NCBI GenBank assembly: GCA_038233335.1
Contig: JBBSME010000160.1
Location: 1 to 5,804, forward strand
Source of the DNA: Iamia sp038233335
Lineage (GTDB): Bacteria; Actinomycetota; Acidimicrobiia; Acidimicrobiales; Iamiaceae
DNA: 5,804 nt
Direction of reading: 5' to 3'
This document shows, in pieces, positions 1 through 5,692 of this stretch; position 1 is the first letter of the stretch, and every line of letters starts with the position of its first letter. A program made the translations under genes and the position numbers. The notes beneath the pieces are model-generated. The model did not search any database and was not told the origin of the DNA. It worked only from the letters and a program-made list of their open reading frames with translations.

Positions 1-830
1 GCCCCCAGCTTGCGGTGGTCGCGCTTGGCCGCCTCCTCCAGCCGCTCCAGGTGGGCGGCCAGGTCCTTCTTGGAGGCCCAGGCCGTGCCGTAGATGCGCT
101 GGAGCTGGGGCTTGGACTCGTCGCCCCGCCAGTAGGCCCCGGCGATGCGGATCAGCTTGAAGTGGCCCAGGTTGGCCTTGGTGTTCGGGACGTGGGGGCC
201 CCGGCACAGGTCGATGAACCCGTCGTAGTCGCGGAACGGGGGCCGGTCCTTGGGCTGCGCCGGCGGGTTCTCGTAGGTGCGGGCGGTGCCGGCGCCGGTG
301 ACCGAGGTGGGGTCCTCGGCCTCGCCGTCGATGATCTCCAGCTTGAACGGGTGGTCGGCGAAGATCTCCCGGGCCCGGTCGTTGGGGACGTCGTCGCGGA
401 CGAAGGGCTGGGTCTCGTCGATGATCTCCCGCATGCGGGCGTCGATGCGGTCGAGGTCGTCGGGCTCGAAGGTGGCCGGCTTGCCGTCGGCGCCGGCCGG
501 GAGCTGGAAGTCGTAGTAGAAGCCGTCCTCGACCGGGGGGCCGATGCCGAAGGTGGCTCCGGGGAACTCGTCCAGCACGGCCTGGGCCAGGACGTGGGCC
601 GTGGAGTGGCGGATGGTGAACAGGCCCCGGTCGCTCTCGGCGGTGACGATCTCGACCGTGTCGCCGTCGGCCAGCGGGGCGACGAGGTCGGCCTCGGTGC
701 CGTTGACCACGCCGATGACCGCGGCCTTGGCCAGGCCTCGGCCGATCGATGCGGCCAGGCCGCCGACGGTGGTCCCCTCTTCCACCGGGCGGGACGATCC
801 GTCGGGCAGGGAGATGGTGATGTCGGCCAT
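1..830 (-). CDS. thrS: Threonyl-tRNA synthetase, N-terminal part (runs off left edge)
   Basis: Cytoplasmic class II synthetase that charges tRNA-Thr with threonine. The reading frame is open from the ATG at 830 to the left edge, giving 276 residues. Residues 1-64 form a TGS (ubiquitin-like) domain starting MADITISLPDG. The SAD editing domain follows, with the H-x3-H motif at H75 and H79 (RHSTAH) and the C-x3-H motif at C209 and H213 (LCRGPH); these are the four metal-site and editing residues that clear mischarged Ser-tRNA. The linker LQRIYGTAW and the helix ending KRDHRKLG lead into the catalytic core, which lies outside the window. The H79-C209 spacing is about 25 residues longer than in E. 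coli because of a segment around residues 168-203; actinobacterial enzymes commonly carry extra sequence here. The start is fixed by the TGS beginning. No Shine-Dalgarno is visible, and a TACTGT box lies 6 bases upstream, so the mRNA may be leaderless. It is divergent from vapBC. Confidence 0.97.
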   Translation of the reverse strand, partial: MADITISLPDGSSRPVEEGTTVGGLAASIGRGLAKAAVIGVVNGTEADLVAPLADGDTVEIVTAESDRGLFTIRHSTAHVLAQAVLDEFPGATFGIGPPVEDGFYYDFQLPAGADGKPATFEPDDLDRIDARMREIIDETQPFVRDDVPNDRAREIFADHPFKLEIIDGEAEDPTSVTGAGTARTYENPPAQPKDRPPFRDYDGFIDLCRGPHVPNTKANLGHFKLIRIAGAYWRGDESKPQLQRIYGTAWASKKDLAAHLERLEEAAKRDHRKLG

Positions 831-836
831 CTGTCG

Positions 837-842
837 ACAGTA
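837..842 (-). promoter_or_regulatory. thrS: Candidate -10 box for a leaderless thrS transcript
   Basis: Read on the minus strand, TACTGT fits the actinobacterial TANNNT -10 pattern and ends 6 bases before the thrS ATG. That would put the transcription start at or next to the A of ATG. No purine-rich Shine-Dalgarno precedes the ATG. A good -35 is not apparent. The six bases after the box complete a 10-base palindrome, CTGTCGACAG (831-840), which could be chance. Confidence 0.45.
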
Positions 843-900
843 CCGGCGCCGTCCCTGCCCCTGCGATCCGTTCCCGCCGACTGTCAGCCACCCCCCCGTC

Positions 901-957
901 GTCGTTCTCGCGACGATGCGTACACGATTTCGTGCACGATCCGTCGCGAGAACGGTG
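901..957. repeat. Long interrupted palindrome in the thrS/vapB divergent region
   Basis: The outer arms CGTTCTCGCGACG (903-915) and CGTCGCGAGAACG (942-954) are perfect 13-base inverted repeats. The inner arms CGTACACGA (919-927) and TCGTGCACG (930-938) pair with one mismatch (922/935). Both sets share the same centre at 928/929 and are separated by a symmetric three-mismatch patch (916-918 against 939-941). The ends can be extended by two G-T pairs and a C-G pair (900/957). The right inner arm contains the 10-base palindrome TCGTGCACGA (930-939). The element ends about 10 bases before the likely vapB -35 and lies outside both predicted transcripts. It has no T-tract and no gene reads into it, so a DNA-level role (operator, cruciform or recombination scar) is more likely than a terminator. 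Confidence 0.85.
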
Positions 958-963
958 TCCCCC

Positions 964-992
964 GCGACATCTGGTGCGGGCCTTGCTAGCAT
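964..992 (+). promoter_or_regulatory. Promoter of vapBC, predicted leaderless
   Basis: A -35-like GCGACA (964-969, four of six matches to TTGACA) is followed by a 17-base spacer and a -10 TAGCAT (987-992). The -10 ends 7 bases before the ATG at 1000, so the predicted transcript begins at the start codon. No Shine-Dalgarno is present. Autorepression by VapB/VapBC at or just upstream of this promoter would be usual for the family; the palindrome at 901-957 is a candidate operator. Confidence 0.6.
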
Positions 993-999
993 CTGATGC

Positions 1000-1233
1000 A
1001 TGGCCCGTACCACCCTTGACCTCGACGACGACGTGCTCCGCCGCCTTCGCCAGCGCCGCCAAGCCGAGTCCCGACCGATGGGGGAGATCGCCTCCGAGCT
1101 GCTCAGCCGCGCGCTGGATGGGGAGGAACCGGAGTTGGGCAAGCTCGCCTGGACGTCGGCTCCAATGGGTCAGCTGGTCGACATCGAGGACAAGGAGGCA
1201 CTCTGGGCGGCCCTCGACACCCCGGCCCCATGA
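1000..1233 (+). CDS. vapB: VapB-type antitoxin (ribbon-helix-helix)
   Basis: A 77-residue antitoxin that should bind and neutralise the PIN ribonuclease encoded next and repress the shared promoter as a DNA-binding dimer. Residues 1-39 fit a ribbon-helix-helix: a short strand TTLDLDD, helix one DDVLRRLRQRRQAES, then a second helix GEIASELLSRAL. The acidic tail LVDIEDKEALWAAL (59-72) looks like the usual toxin-wrapping segment that places acidic and aromatic residues (W69) against the toxin groove. Size, order before the toxin and the 4-base ATGA overlap with vapC (1230-1233) are typical of type II modules and imply translational coupling. The start is supported by the TAGCAT box 7 bases upstream. 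The subfamily number cannot be assigned by eye. Confidence 0.88.
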   Translation: MARTTLDLDDDVLRRLRQRRQAESRPMGEIASELLSRALDGEEPELGKLAWTSAPMGQLVDIEDKEALWAALDTPAP

Positions 1234-1688
1234 CCGAAACGGTCGACACCAACGTCTTGGTGTACGCATCGAACGATCAGGCCGCCGAGCACGAGCGGGC
1301 TCGCGCCCTGCTCGACCATCTGGCCGAGGGCCCCGGTCTGGTGGTCCTGCTGTGGCCGACGCTCATGGGCTACCTGCGCATCGTGACGAACCCATCCATC
1401 TTCGCGTCGCCACTTCGTCCGGAGGTGGCCGAGGCGAGCGTCGACGCACTGCTGGCCCAACCACACATCAGGGCAGCAGGGGAGCTCGACGGGTTCTGGC
1501 CGGCCTACCGCCGTGTCGCGGGCCCCGTGGCCCCCCGAGGCAACCTCGTGCCCGACGCGCACCTGGTCGCCCTCATGGTCCAGCACGGCATCACCCGGAT
1601 CTGGAGCCGAGATCGGGACCTGCGAAAGTTCGACGGGATCACCCCTCTGGACCCCTTCTCCGACCGCTTCGAGGACGGCTTCGGCTGA
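1230..1688 (+). CDS. vapC: VapC-type PIN-domain ribonuclease toxin
   Basis: A 152-residue PIN-domain protein. VapC toxins are Mg2+-dependent endoribonucleases that cut tRNA or rRNA when freed from the antitoxin. Visible motifs are the first acidic strand VDTNVLVYA (D6, with N8), the segment WPTLMGYLRIVTNP (42-55), the third motif LVPDAHLVAL (D109) and the fourth WSRDRDLRKF (D128 and D130). The pattern LRIVTNP...IF...P followed by a late DAH is that of the PIN group expanded in mycobacteria. The glutamate often present in the second motif (L-x-E-x-x-R) is replaced by glycine or tyrosine (G47, Y48). Several members of this group also appear to lack it, so activity is not excluded. The start ATG overlaps the vapB stop. 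The target cannot be inferred from sequence. Confidence 0.9.
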   Translation: MTETVDTNVLVYASNDQAAEHERARALLDHLAEGPGLVVLLWPTLMGYLRIVTNPSIFASPLRPEVAEASVDALLAQPHIRAAGELDGFWPAYRRVAGPVAPRGNLVPDAHLVALMVQHGITRIWSRDRDLRKFDGITPLDPFSDRFEDGFG

Positions 1689-1708
1689 CCGTGCAGTGGG
1701 CCACCGGT

Positions 1709-1723
1709 ACCGGCCAAGCCGGT
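1709..1723 (+). repeat. Short hairpin between vapC and the methyltransferase gene
   Basis: ACCGGC (1709-1714) and GCCGGT (1718-1723) form a perfect 6-base stem with a 3-base CAA loop, 20 bases after the vapC stop and just before the putative -10 of the next gene. There is no T-tract. It could be a weak terminator or pause site for vapBC, or an operator, but GC-rich sequence produces such stems often. Confidence 0.3.
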
Positions 1724-1726
1724 CGG

Positions 1727-1732
1727 TAGCCT
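1727..1732 (+). promoter_or_regulatory. Candidate -10 box for a leaderless methyltransferase transcript
   Basis: TAGCCT fits TANNNT and ends 8 bases before the ATG at 1741. No Shine-Dalgarno is present in the bases before the ATG, and no convincing -35 is seen 16-18 bases upstream. The spacing matches the boxes before thrS, vapB and the epoxide hydrolase gene, which strengthens the call. Confidence 0.45.
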
Positions 1733-1740
1733 CCGGGGCC

Positions 1741-2679
1741 ATGGCTGCACTCGAGGACGCGACGCCCGGCGATCGGTGGGAGGGCGAGCGGGTCGAGCGC
1801 TGGATCCGTCAGTCGGCCGGGCTGGAGCGTCAGCTGGAACCGGTGTCCGAGGCCCTGTTCGCCGCCGCGCAGCTCCAGCCCGGCGAGCGGGTGCTCGACG
1901 TGGGCTGCGGCACCGGCCCCACCACCCGCCGGGCCGCCCGGGACGTCGGCGCCCAAGGTGCGGTGACGGGGCTGGACGTGGCCTCGCCCATGCTGGAACG
2001 GGCCGCGGAGATCCGCACCGAGCCCGGAGTCGCGACCATCGAGTGGGTGGTGGCCGACGCCGCCGACTGGGATCCGGGCAAGTCTCGCTTCGACGTCGTC
2101 CTGTCCCGCTTCGGGGTCATGTTCTTCGACGATCCGCCGGCCGCGTTCGCCACCCTGGCCCAGGCCACCCGGCCCGGCGGACGGCTGCACGTCGCCGTCT
2201 GGGCCCGCCGAGATCAGTCAGAGCTGTTCGAGCTGCCGTTGCAGGTGGCCCTGGCCGCGGTCGGCGACGAGGTCGGGGCCGATGTCCCGCCGGTCGATGG
2301 CGGCCCGTTCTCGATGGGCGACGCGGCCGAGGTGCTGGGTCTGCTGGGGGGCGCGGGCTGGTCCGAGGTGGTCTGGGACGAGCAGCAGGTGGCGCTCCTG
2401 ATGGGTGGCGGCCTCTCCCCCGCCGAGGCGGCAGTGGCGACGTTGGACTTCGGCCCCACCCGGCTGGTGGCCACCGGCCTGGACGACGAGGCCCGGGACC
2501 GCATGGTCGCCGCCATCACCGAGGCCTACCAAGAGCACCTCGACCCCGACGGCCACGTCACCCTGGACGGAACGATCATCATCGTCAGCGCCACCCGACC
2601 AGACACCACCGCACTCGCTGATGTCGCGTCCTGGGGCCCAGCCGAGGACTGGTCGGACTGGAACGAACAGACGCCGTAG
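1741..2679 (+). CDS. Class I SAM-dependent methyltransferase, substrate unknown
   Basis: A 312-residue Rossmann-fold methyltransferase of the UbiE/Methyltransf_11-like type. Motif I is VLDVGCGTGP (51-60), which binds S-adenosylmethionine. The acidic residue ending strand 2 is D79 (TGLDVASPMLERA), and VVADAADW (103-110) is motif II-like. FDVVLSRFGVMFFDDP (117-132) is motif IV with the SRFGVMFF signature of a group of uncharacterised methyltransferases, and RPGGRL (144-149) is the post-IV loop. The C-terminal half lacks a recognisable substrate-binding signature. No signal peptide or membrane segment is visible, so it is probably cytosolic. It lies 52 bases after vapC with its own putative promoter, so co-transcription with vapBC is uncertain. 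It converges on the phosphotransferase gene after a 26-base gap in which I see no terminator. The substrate cannot be named from sequence. Confidence 0.9.
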   Translation: MAALEDATPGDRWEGERVERWIRQSAGLERQLEPVSEALFAAAQLQPGERVLDVGCGTGPTTRRAARDVGAQGAVTGLDVASPMLERAAEIRTEPGVATIEWVVADAADWDPGKSRFDVVLSRFGVMFFDDPPAAFATLAQATRPGGRLHVAVWARRDQSELFELPLQVALAAVGDEVGADVPPVDGGPFSMGDAAEVLGLLGGAGWSEVVWDEQQVALLMGGGLSPAEAAVATLDFGPTRLVATGLDDEARDRMVAAITEAYQEHLDPDGHVTLDGTIIIVSATRPDTTALADVASWGPAEDWSDWNEQTP

Positions 2680-2705
2680 CAACTCTTGCCGTGCCAGCCC
2701 CATCG

Positions 2706-3593
2706 TCAGGCCAGGGCGGCGGACAGGCGAGCGAGGGAGGGGGACGGGTCGAAGCGGTGCTCGCGGAGCCAGGACACCTCGCCGGCCAGGCGCAGGGCCC
2801 GGTACCCGGGGACGACGGCGGCGACGTGGTCCCGGAGCGCGTCGTCGGCCTGGTAGCCGTCGAGCACGTCGCCCAGCCGCTCCGGCGCGGTGAGGGTGAG
2901 GACCATGAGGTCATAGGTGGGGTCGCCCACGCCCGCGTCACCCAGGTCCACCGGTCGGGGCTCGGGCGCCGGGCCGAACAGCCAGTGCTGCGGAGCGCAG
3001 TCGCCGTGGAGCAGCACCTGGGGCACGTCGTCGGACCGGTTGGTCGCGGCCGCCGAGAGGATGCCGAGCCGTTCGCCCTCGGCCGGCGTCATCCACCCCT
3101 CCTCGACGCCCTGTCGGCGCTCGATCTCGGTCCAGACCTGAAGGTGATCAGCGAAGGTGCCGTCCGCGTGCCCGGAGAACGGCGGCCCGGTCGGGTCCGC
3201 CACCGCACTGTGGAGCTGGGCCAACCCCGACCCCACTGCAGCCCAGCGCGCCGGATCATCAGCACCGGTCAGCGGCTCGCCGTCGATCCGCTCCAGCACC
3301 AGCACCCACGCCCCCACCGCGTCGTCTCGGGAGGCGTCGAGCACCTCGGGCACGGGCACGCCGCCCGATCGGAGCGTGCGCAGCACCGACACCTCCCGCT
3401 GGTGGCGCTCGGTGTTCCTCTCGACCTTGACCACGATCGGTCGTCCACGCCGATCGACGCCCCCAACCACGATGCGCTCGGAGTGCGCCGCGAGCACCTC
3501 GGCCGCGTGCGCAGGGTCGAGGACGGCCTCGGCGCCCGGGTGAAGCTCGGGCGAGCCTTCGGGCAGCGGCCCGTGGGTGGGCCGGCCCGTCAC
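2706..3593 (-). CDS. APH/choline-kinase-fold phosphotransferase with altered HGDxxxxN motif
   Basis: A 295-residue protein of the aminoglycoside phosphotransferase family (APH fold). The N-lobe shows IVVKVER (K56, the likely ATP-anchoring lysine), an E67 partner in REVSVLRTL, and the hinge WVLVLERIDGEPL (97-108). The catalytic loop reads LLHGDCAPQHWLF, with H196 and catalytic D198. The position normally held by the metal-binding asparagine, five residues after the aspartate, is H203. The second metal motif is VDLGDAGVGDPTYDL (D216, D219, D224). I chose the GTG at 3593, 7 bases after the upstream acyltransferase stop; the open frame continues to an ATG at 3677, but that would overlap the neighbour by 77 bases and add a low-complexity Pro/Ala stretch. 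No clear Shine-Dalgarno is seen, so coupling to the upstream gene is likely. Family membership does not imply antibiotic resistance; many such actinobacterial kinases act on unknown small molecules. Confidence 0.85.
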   Translation of the reverse strand: MTGRPTHGPLPEGSPELHPGAEAVLDPAHAAEVLAAHSERIVVGGVDRRGRPIVVKVERNTERHQREVSVLRTLRSGGVPVPEVLDASRDDAVGAWVLVLERIDGEPLTGADDPARWAAVGSGLAQLHSAVADPTGPPFSGHADGTFADHLQVWTEIERRQGVEEGWMTPAEGERLGILSAAATNRSDDVPQVLLHGDCAPQHWLFGPAPEPRPVDLGDAGVGDPTYDLMVLTLTAPERLGDVLDGYQADDALRDHVAAVVPGYRALRLAGEVSWLREHRFDPSPSLARLSAALA

Positions 3594-3600
3594 CGGAGGG

Positions 3601-4440
3601 TCAGCTGCGGCGGCGGGCGCCGGCCAGTGCGGCCGCCGCGCTGCGTGGGGCCTCGGCGGTGTCGGCGTCAGCAGCATCGTCGGAGCCGTGTCCGTCGACC
3701 GGGGAGTGGCCGTTGGGCGAGGGGTGGGGCTTGCCGACGTGGGCGACGTCGGCCGGGAGCGTCTCGGCCTTCTTGGTCGCGTAGGTGTTGACGTACTCCT
3801 GGCCCGACAGCTCGCGGATGGAGAACATCACCTCGTCGATGATCTGGCGCAGGACGAGGGGGTCGTTGGCCCGGTCCATGTACTTCTTGACCTCGACCGG
3901 CTTGCCGAAGCGCACCACCACCGGGCGGAAGGGGGTCGGGAACTTGGCCTCGGGCGGCATGACCTCGCGGGTGCCGCGGAGGCCGACGGGGATGATGGGG
4001 GCGCCGGTGCGCAGCGCCAGGCGGGCGGGACCGGTGTGGCCCTTGTAGAGGGTGCCGTCGCGGCTGCGGGTGCCCTCGGGGTAGATGCCGAACAGCTCGC
4101 CCCGATCGAGGACCCGCTGGGCCGCGGCCAGGGCCCGTTCGGAGGCGGAGCCGCCGTCCCGGTCGATGGGGATCATGCCGATGGCCGGGAAGAGGTGCTT
4201 GGTCTTCCAGGAGTCCATGTACTCGGACTTGCCCACGTAGGTGATGCGCCGGGGCAGCACCGCGGGGACGAAGAAGGAGTCCATGACCGAGGTGTGGTTG
4301 GGGCAGATGAGGGCGGGGCCGTCGGTGGGCACGTTCTCCATGCCCTCGATGTGGAACCGCCACCCGAACCGGAACACCGGAGTGATGACGGCCTTGGCCA
4401 CGGGATAGAGCTGGCCTGCCTCTCGCTGTTGGTCCGTCAT
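3601..4440 (-). CDS. PlsC-type 1-acyl-glycerol-3-phosphate acyltransferase family protein
   Basis: A 279-residue glycerolipid acyltransferase (LPLAT/PlsC family), which transfers a fatty acyl chain to lysophosphatidic acid or a related lipid at the inner membrane. All four blocks are present: NHTSVMD (48-54, catalytic H49 and D54), GMIPIDRDGG (88-97), YPEGTRSRDG (120-129, phosphate-binding E122, G123, R125) and GAPIIPVGLRG (146-156). The first 25 residues carry a moderately hydrophobic stretch (AKAVITPVFRFGW) that may associate with membrane. After about residue 225 the protein becomes a polar, Asp/Ala/His/Pro-rich tail of about 55 residues, probably disordered and not needed for the fold. 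I prefer the ATG at 4440 (MTDQQREAG); a GTG at 4467 would add nine residues. AGGAG lies directly against the ATG, too close for a normal ribosome-binding site. Actinobacteria carry several paralogues, so the exact substrate is open. Confidence 0.92.
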   Translation of the reverse strand: MTDQQREAGQLYPVAKAVITPVFRFGWRFHIEGMENVPTDGPALICPNHTSVMDSFFVPAVLPRRITYVGKSEYMDSWKTKHLFPAIGMIPIDRDGGSASERALAAAQRVLDRGELFGIYPEGTRSRDGTLYKGHTGPARLALRTGAPIIPVGLRGTREVMPPEAKFPTPFRPVVVRFGKPVEVKKYMDRANDPLVLRQIIDEVMFSIRELSGQEYVNTYATKKAETLPADVAHVGKPHPSPNGHSPVDGHGSDDAADADTAEAPRSAAAALAGARRRS

Positions 4441-4564
4441 CTCCTGCACTCTGCCACAGGTACCCACGATGGGGCAGACGTCACACTGCGTTCAGCCGAT
4501 CGGACTGTGACCAGCGGGTCCCTGGAGGGTTGGGATCGATGCGGTGGGCATCCGCTGATCACGC

Positions 4565-4596
4565 CCGCTCCTCCCTCCCCGGTCGCTCAGGAGCGG
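4565..4596. repeat. Perfect 8-base inverted repeat upstream of the epoxide hydrolase gene
   Basis: CCGCTCCT (4565-4572) and AGGAGCGG (4589-4596) are perfect inverted repeats separated by 16 bases. The right arm occupies the place expected for the -35 region relative to the TAGGGT box at 4612. The arrangement fits a dimeric repressor operator in the 184-base divergent region, but no known regulator motif is recognised and chance remains possible. Confidence 0.4.
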
Positions 4597-4611
4597 CGGC
4601 GACGGGCGACG

Positions 4612-4617
4612 TAGGGT
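4612..4617 (+). promoter_or_regulatory. Candidate -10 box for a leaderless epoxide hydrolase transcript
   Basis: TAGGGT fits TANNNT and ends 7 bases before the ATG at 4625. No Shine-Dalgarno lies at a workable distance. No good -35 hexamer is visible 16-18 bases upstream; that space is occupied by one arm of an inverted repeat, compatible with activator or repressor control. Confidence 0.45.
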
Positions 4618-4624
4618 CGCCGCC

Positions 4625-5095
4625 ATGGCTCAGACCGTGACCCCGCCCGCCGTCGACTCCCCCACCGCCGTGGTCGAGGCGTTCCTCGCCGCCATGTCCC
4701 GCCCCGACCTCGAGGCGGCGATGGCCCTGGTCGACGACTCCATCGCCTACACGAACGTGTCGCTGCCGACCATGAACGGAGCGGCCAAGGTGCGGAAGTT
4801 CCTGTCCGGCATCGAGGGGCCCGACGGCGGCTTCGGGGTGACGATGCACGCCATCGCGGCCGACGGGCCGACAGTGCTCACCGAGCGGACCGACCTGATC
4901 GTGGCCCGTGGCGTGAAGGTCCAGCTCTGGGTGTGTGGCCGCTTCGAGGTCCACGACGGCAAGATCACCGTCTGGCGCGACTACTTCGACTGGCTCGACA
5001 TCGCCCGAGCGGCCGCCCGGGGGATCGCCGCCCGCTTCGTCCCCTCCCTGGCCCCGACCATGCCCAAGCCCGGAGACATCGCCCCCGGCCGCTGA
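4625..5095 (+). CDS. Limonene-1,2-epoxide hydrolase family protein (EphG-like)
   Basis: A 156-residue protein with the cone-shaped SnoaL/NTF2-like fold used by limonene-1,2-epoxide hydrolase, which adds water to epoxides without a covalent intermediate. The full active-site set is visible: Y42 and N44 (AYTNVSLP), which position the water; R88 and D90 (LTERTDLI); and D119 in WRDYFDW, with W117 at the conserved tryptophan position. These correspond to Tyr53, Asn55, Arg99, Asp101, Trp130 and Asp132 of the Rhodococcus enzyme. The stretch VQLWVCGRFEV (99-109) and the tail FVPSL closely recall Mycobacterium tuberculosis EphG as I remember it, an enzyme that accepts bulky lipid or steroid epoxides. 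Length is normal and no export signal is seen. It is divergent from the acyltransferase and has its own putative leaderless promoter. The physiological substrate is not deducible. Confidence 0.9.
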   Translation: MAQTVTPPAVDSPTAVVEAFLAAMSRPDLEAAMALVDDSIAYTNVSLPTMNGAAKVRKFLSGIEGPDGGFGVTMHAIAADGPTVLTERTDLIVARGVKVQLWVCGRFEVHDGKITVWRDYFDWLDIARAAARGIAARFVPSLAPTMPKPGDIAPGR

Positions 5096-5164
5096 GGGCG
5101 ACCGCGCCGAGGGGCGAACGGCTGGCGGCCGACGCCAAAGGGGGCTCCGATTGGCTCACCCGGA

Positions 5165-5692
5165 TCACCGCGCGTCCAACGGGCGGCAGGGACCGCCGGC
5201 ACAGGTGAGGAGCCCGATCGGGGAGGTGTCGTGGGCGCCGTAGATGACCTCGAGCGGCCGGACCAAGAGGGCGGCCAGGCGGGCTCGATCCACCGGTACG
5301 TCCAGCACCACGCGCACGTTGGGCTCCGACTGCTCGGGCAGCGCCAGGCCGAGGGCCGCCAGCCGACGGCGTTGCTCGTCGTCGAAGTCATGCCCCGGCC
5401 CCCAGAACTGGTCGCAATCGATCTCGACGCGGGCGCCGAACTCAGGGTCGACGACCGCGCCGGTGAAGTAGGGCCCCGCCGCATCGTCGCCCGCGTTCAC
5501 CACCGCGACGAGCCGCTGAGGGAGCGACTCCAGCTCGACCAGCTTGGCGGCCACCGCGGCTTCCACCGCTTCGAAGCCACGCTCTCCGGCGGGGCGAAGC
5601 ACCAGGTCCTCGGACCGGTAGCGCGGGACCGGCGGATCCGGAGGCGTCGACGCTGCGACCCGATCAGACACCCCAGGGCCGGTAGGTGTCAA
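5165..5692 (-). CDS. Hypothetical protein abutting an IS110-type end; start uncertain, possibly 5'-truncated
   Basis: I do not firmly recognise this protein. The longest frame gives 175 residues from a TTG at 5692. The core resembles, by eye, the small alpha-beta TY-Chap/YbjN-like proteins common in actinobacteria: a helix FEAVEAAVAAKLVELESL (40-57), strand LVAVVNAG, strand ARVEIDCDQFW (87-97), the DDEQRRRLAALGLALPE element (104-120), then VRVVLDVPVDRARLAALL and LEVIYGAH. The phrases 'L-x-x-LG-x-x-x-P' and 'L-x-x-L-x-x-V-Y-G' drive that guess. The first 25 or so residues are Pro-rich and overlap the transposase end, so the native start may be missing. Alternatives are a GTG at 5671 and a GTG at 5602 with GAGG five bases upstream. 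The right end converges on the epoxide hydrolase gene across 69 bases with no clear terminator. Third-position GC supports coding in the body of the frame. Confidence 0.6.
   Translation of the reverse strand: MTPTGPGVSDRVAASTPPDPPVPRYRSEDLVLRPAGERGFEAVEAAVAAKLVELESLPQRLVAVVNAGDDAAGPYFTGAVVDPEFGARVEIDCDQFWGPGHDFDDEQRRRLAALGLALPEQSEPNVRVVLDVPVDRARLAALLVRPLEVIYGAHDTSPIGLLTCAGGPCRPLDAR
5663..5692 (-). promoter_or_regulatory. Possible outward promoter at the insertion-sequence end
   Basis: On the minus strand a consensus -35 TTGACA (5692-5687) is followed by 18 bases and TCTGAT (5668-5663), four of six matches to TATAAT. It points out of the transposase into the small downstream gene. Outward -35 hexamers at insertion-sequence ends are known to create hybrid promoters after insertion. 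If used, the transcript would start downstream of the TTG and GTG starts at 5692 and 5671, favouring the GTG at 5602. Confidence 0.35.

Noticed and set aside
168..326. Extra segment in ThrRS between the H-x3-H and C-x3-H motifs of the editing domain, about 25 residues longer than in E. coli.
   Set aside because: Actinobacterial threonyl-tRNA synthetases commonly carry added sequence here, and the frame stays clean with conserved motifs on both sides.
831..957. T-box or attenuator control of thrS.
   Set aside because: No T-box core sequence, no specifier stem or terminator with a T-tract is visible, and the -10 placement suggests no 5' UTR at all.
15..996. Long plus-strand open frames opposite thrS.
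   Set aside because: They lie antisense to a gene with clear ThrRS motifs; their composition is the by-product of strong third-position GC in the real gene.
2680..2705. Bidirectional terminator between the convergent methyltransferase and phosphotransferase genes.
   Set aside because: The 26-base gap has no stem of useful length and no T-tract.
4480..4511. CRP/Cmr-type binding site suggested by TCACA and TGTGA.
   Set aside because: The half-sites are in reverse order and 20 or more bases apart, unlike TGTGA-N6-TCACA; kept only as a generic inverted repeat.
3577..4614. A 345-codon plus-strand open frame opposite the acyltransferase.
   Set aside because: The minus strand encodes all four PlsC blocks in order, while the plus-strand product is Gly/Val/Asp-rich with no recognisable domain.
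5096..5164. Terminator between the convergent epoxide hydrolase and hypothetical genes.
   Set aside because: Only weak GC-rich complementarity and no T-tract; nothing that stands out from the background composition.
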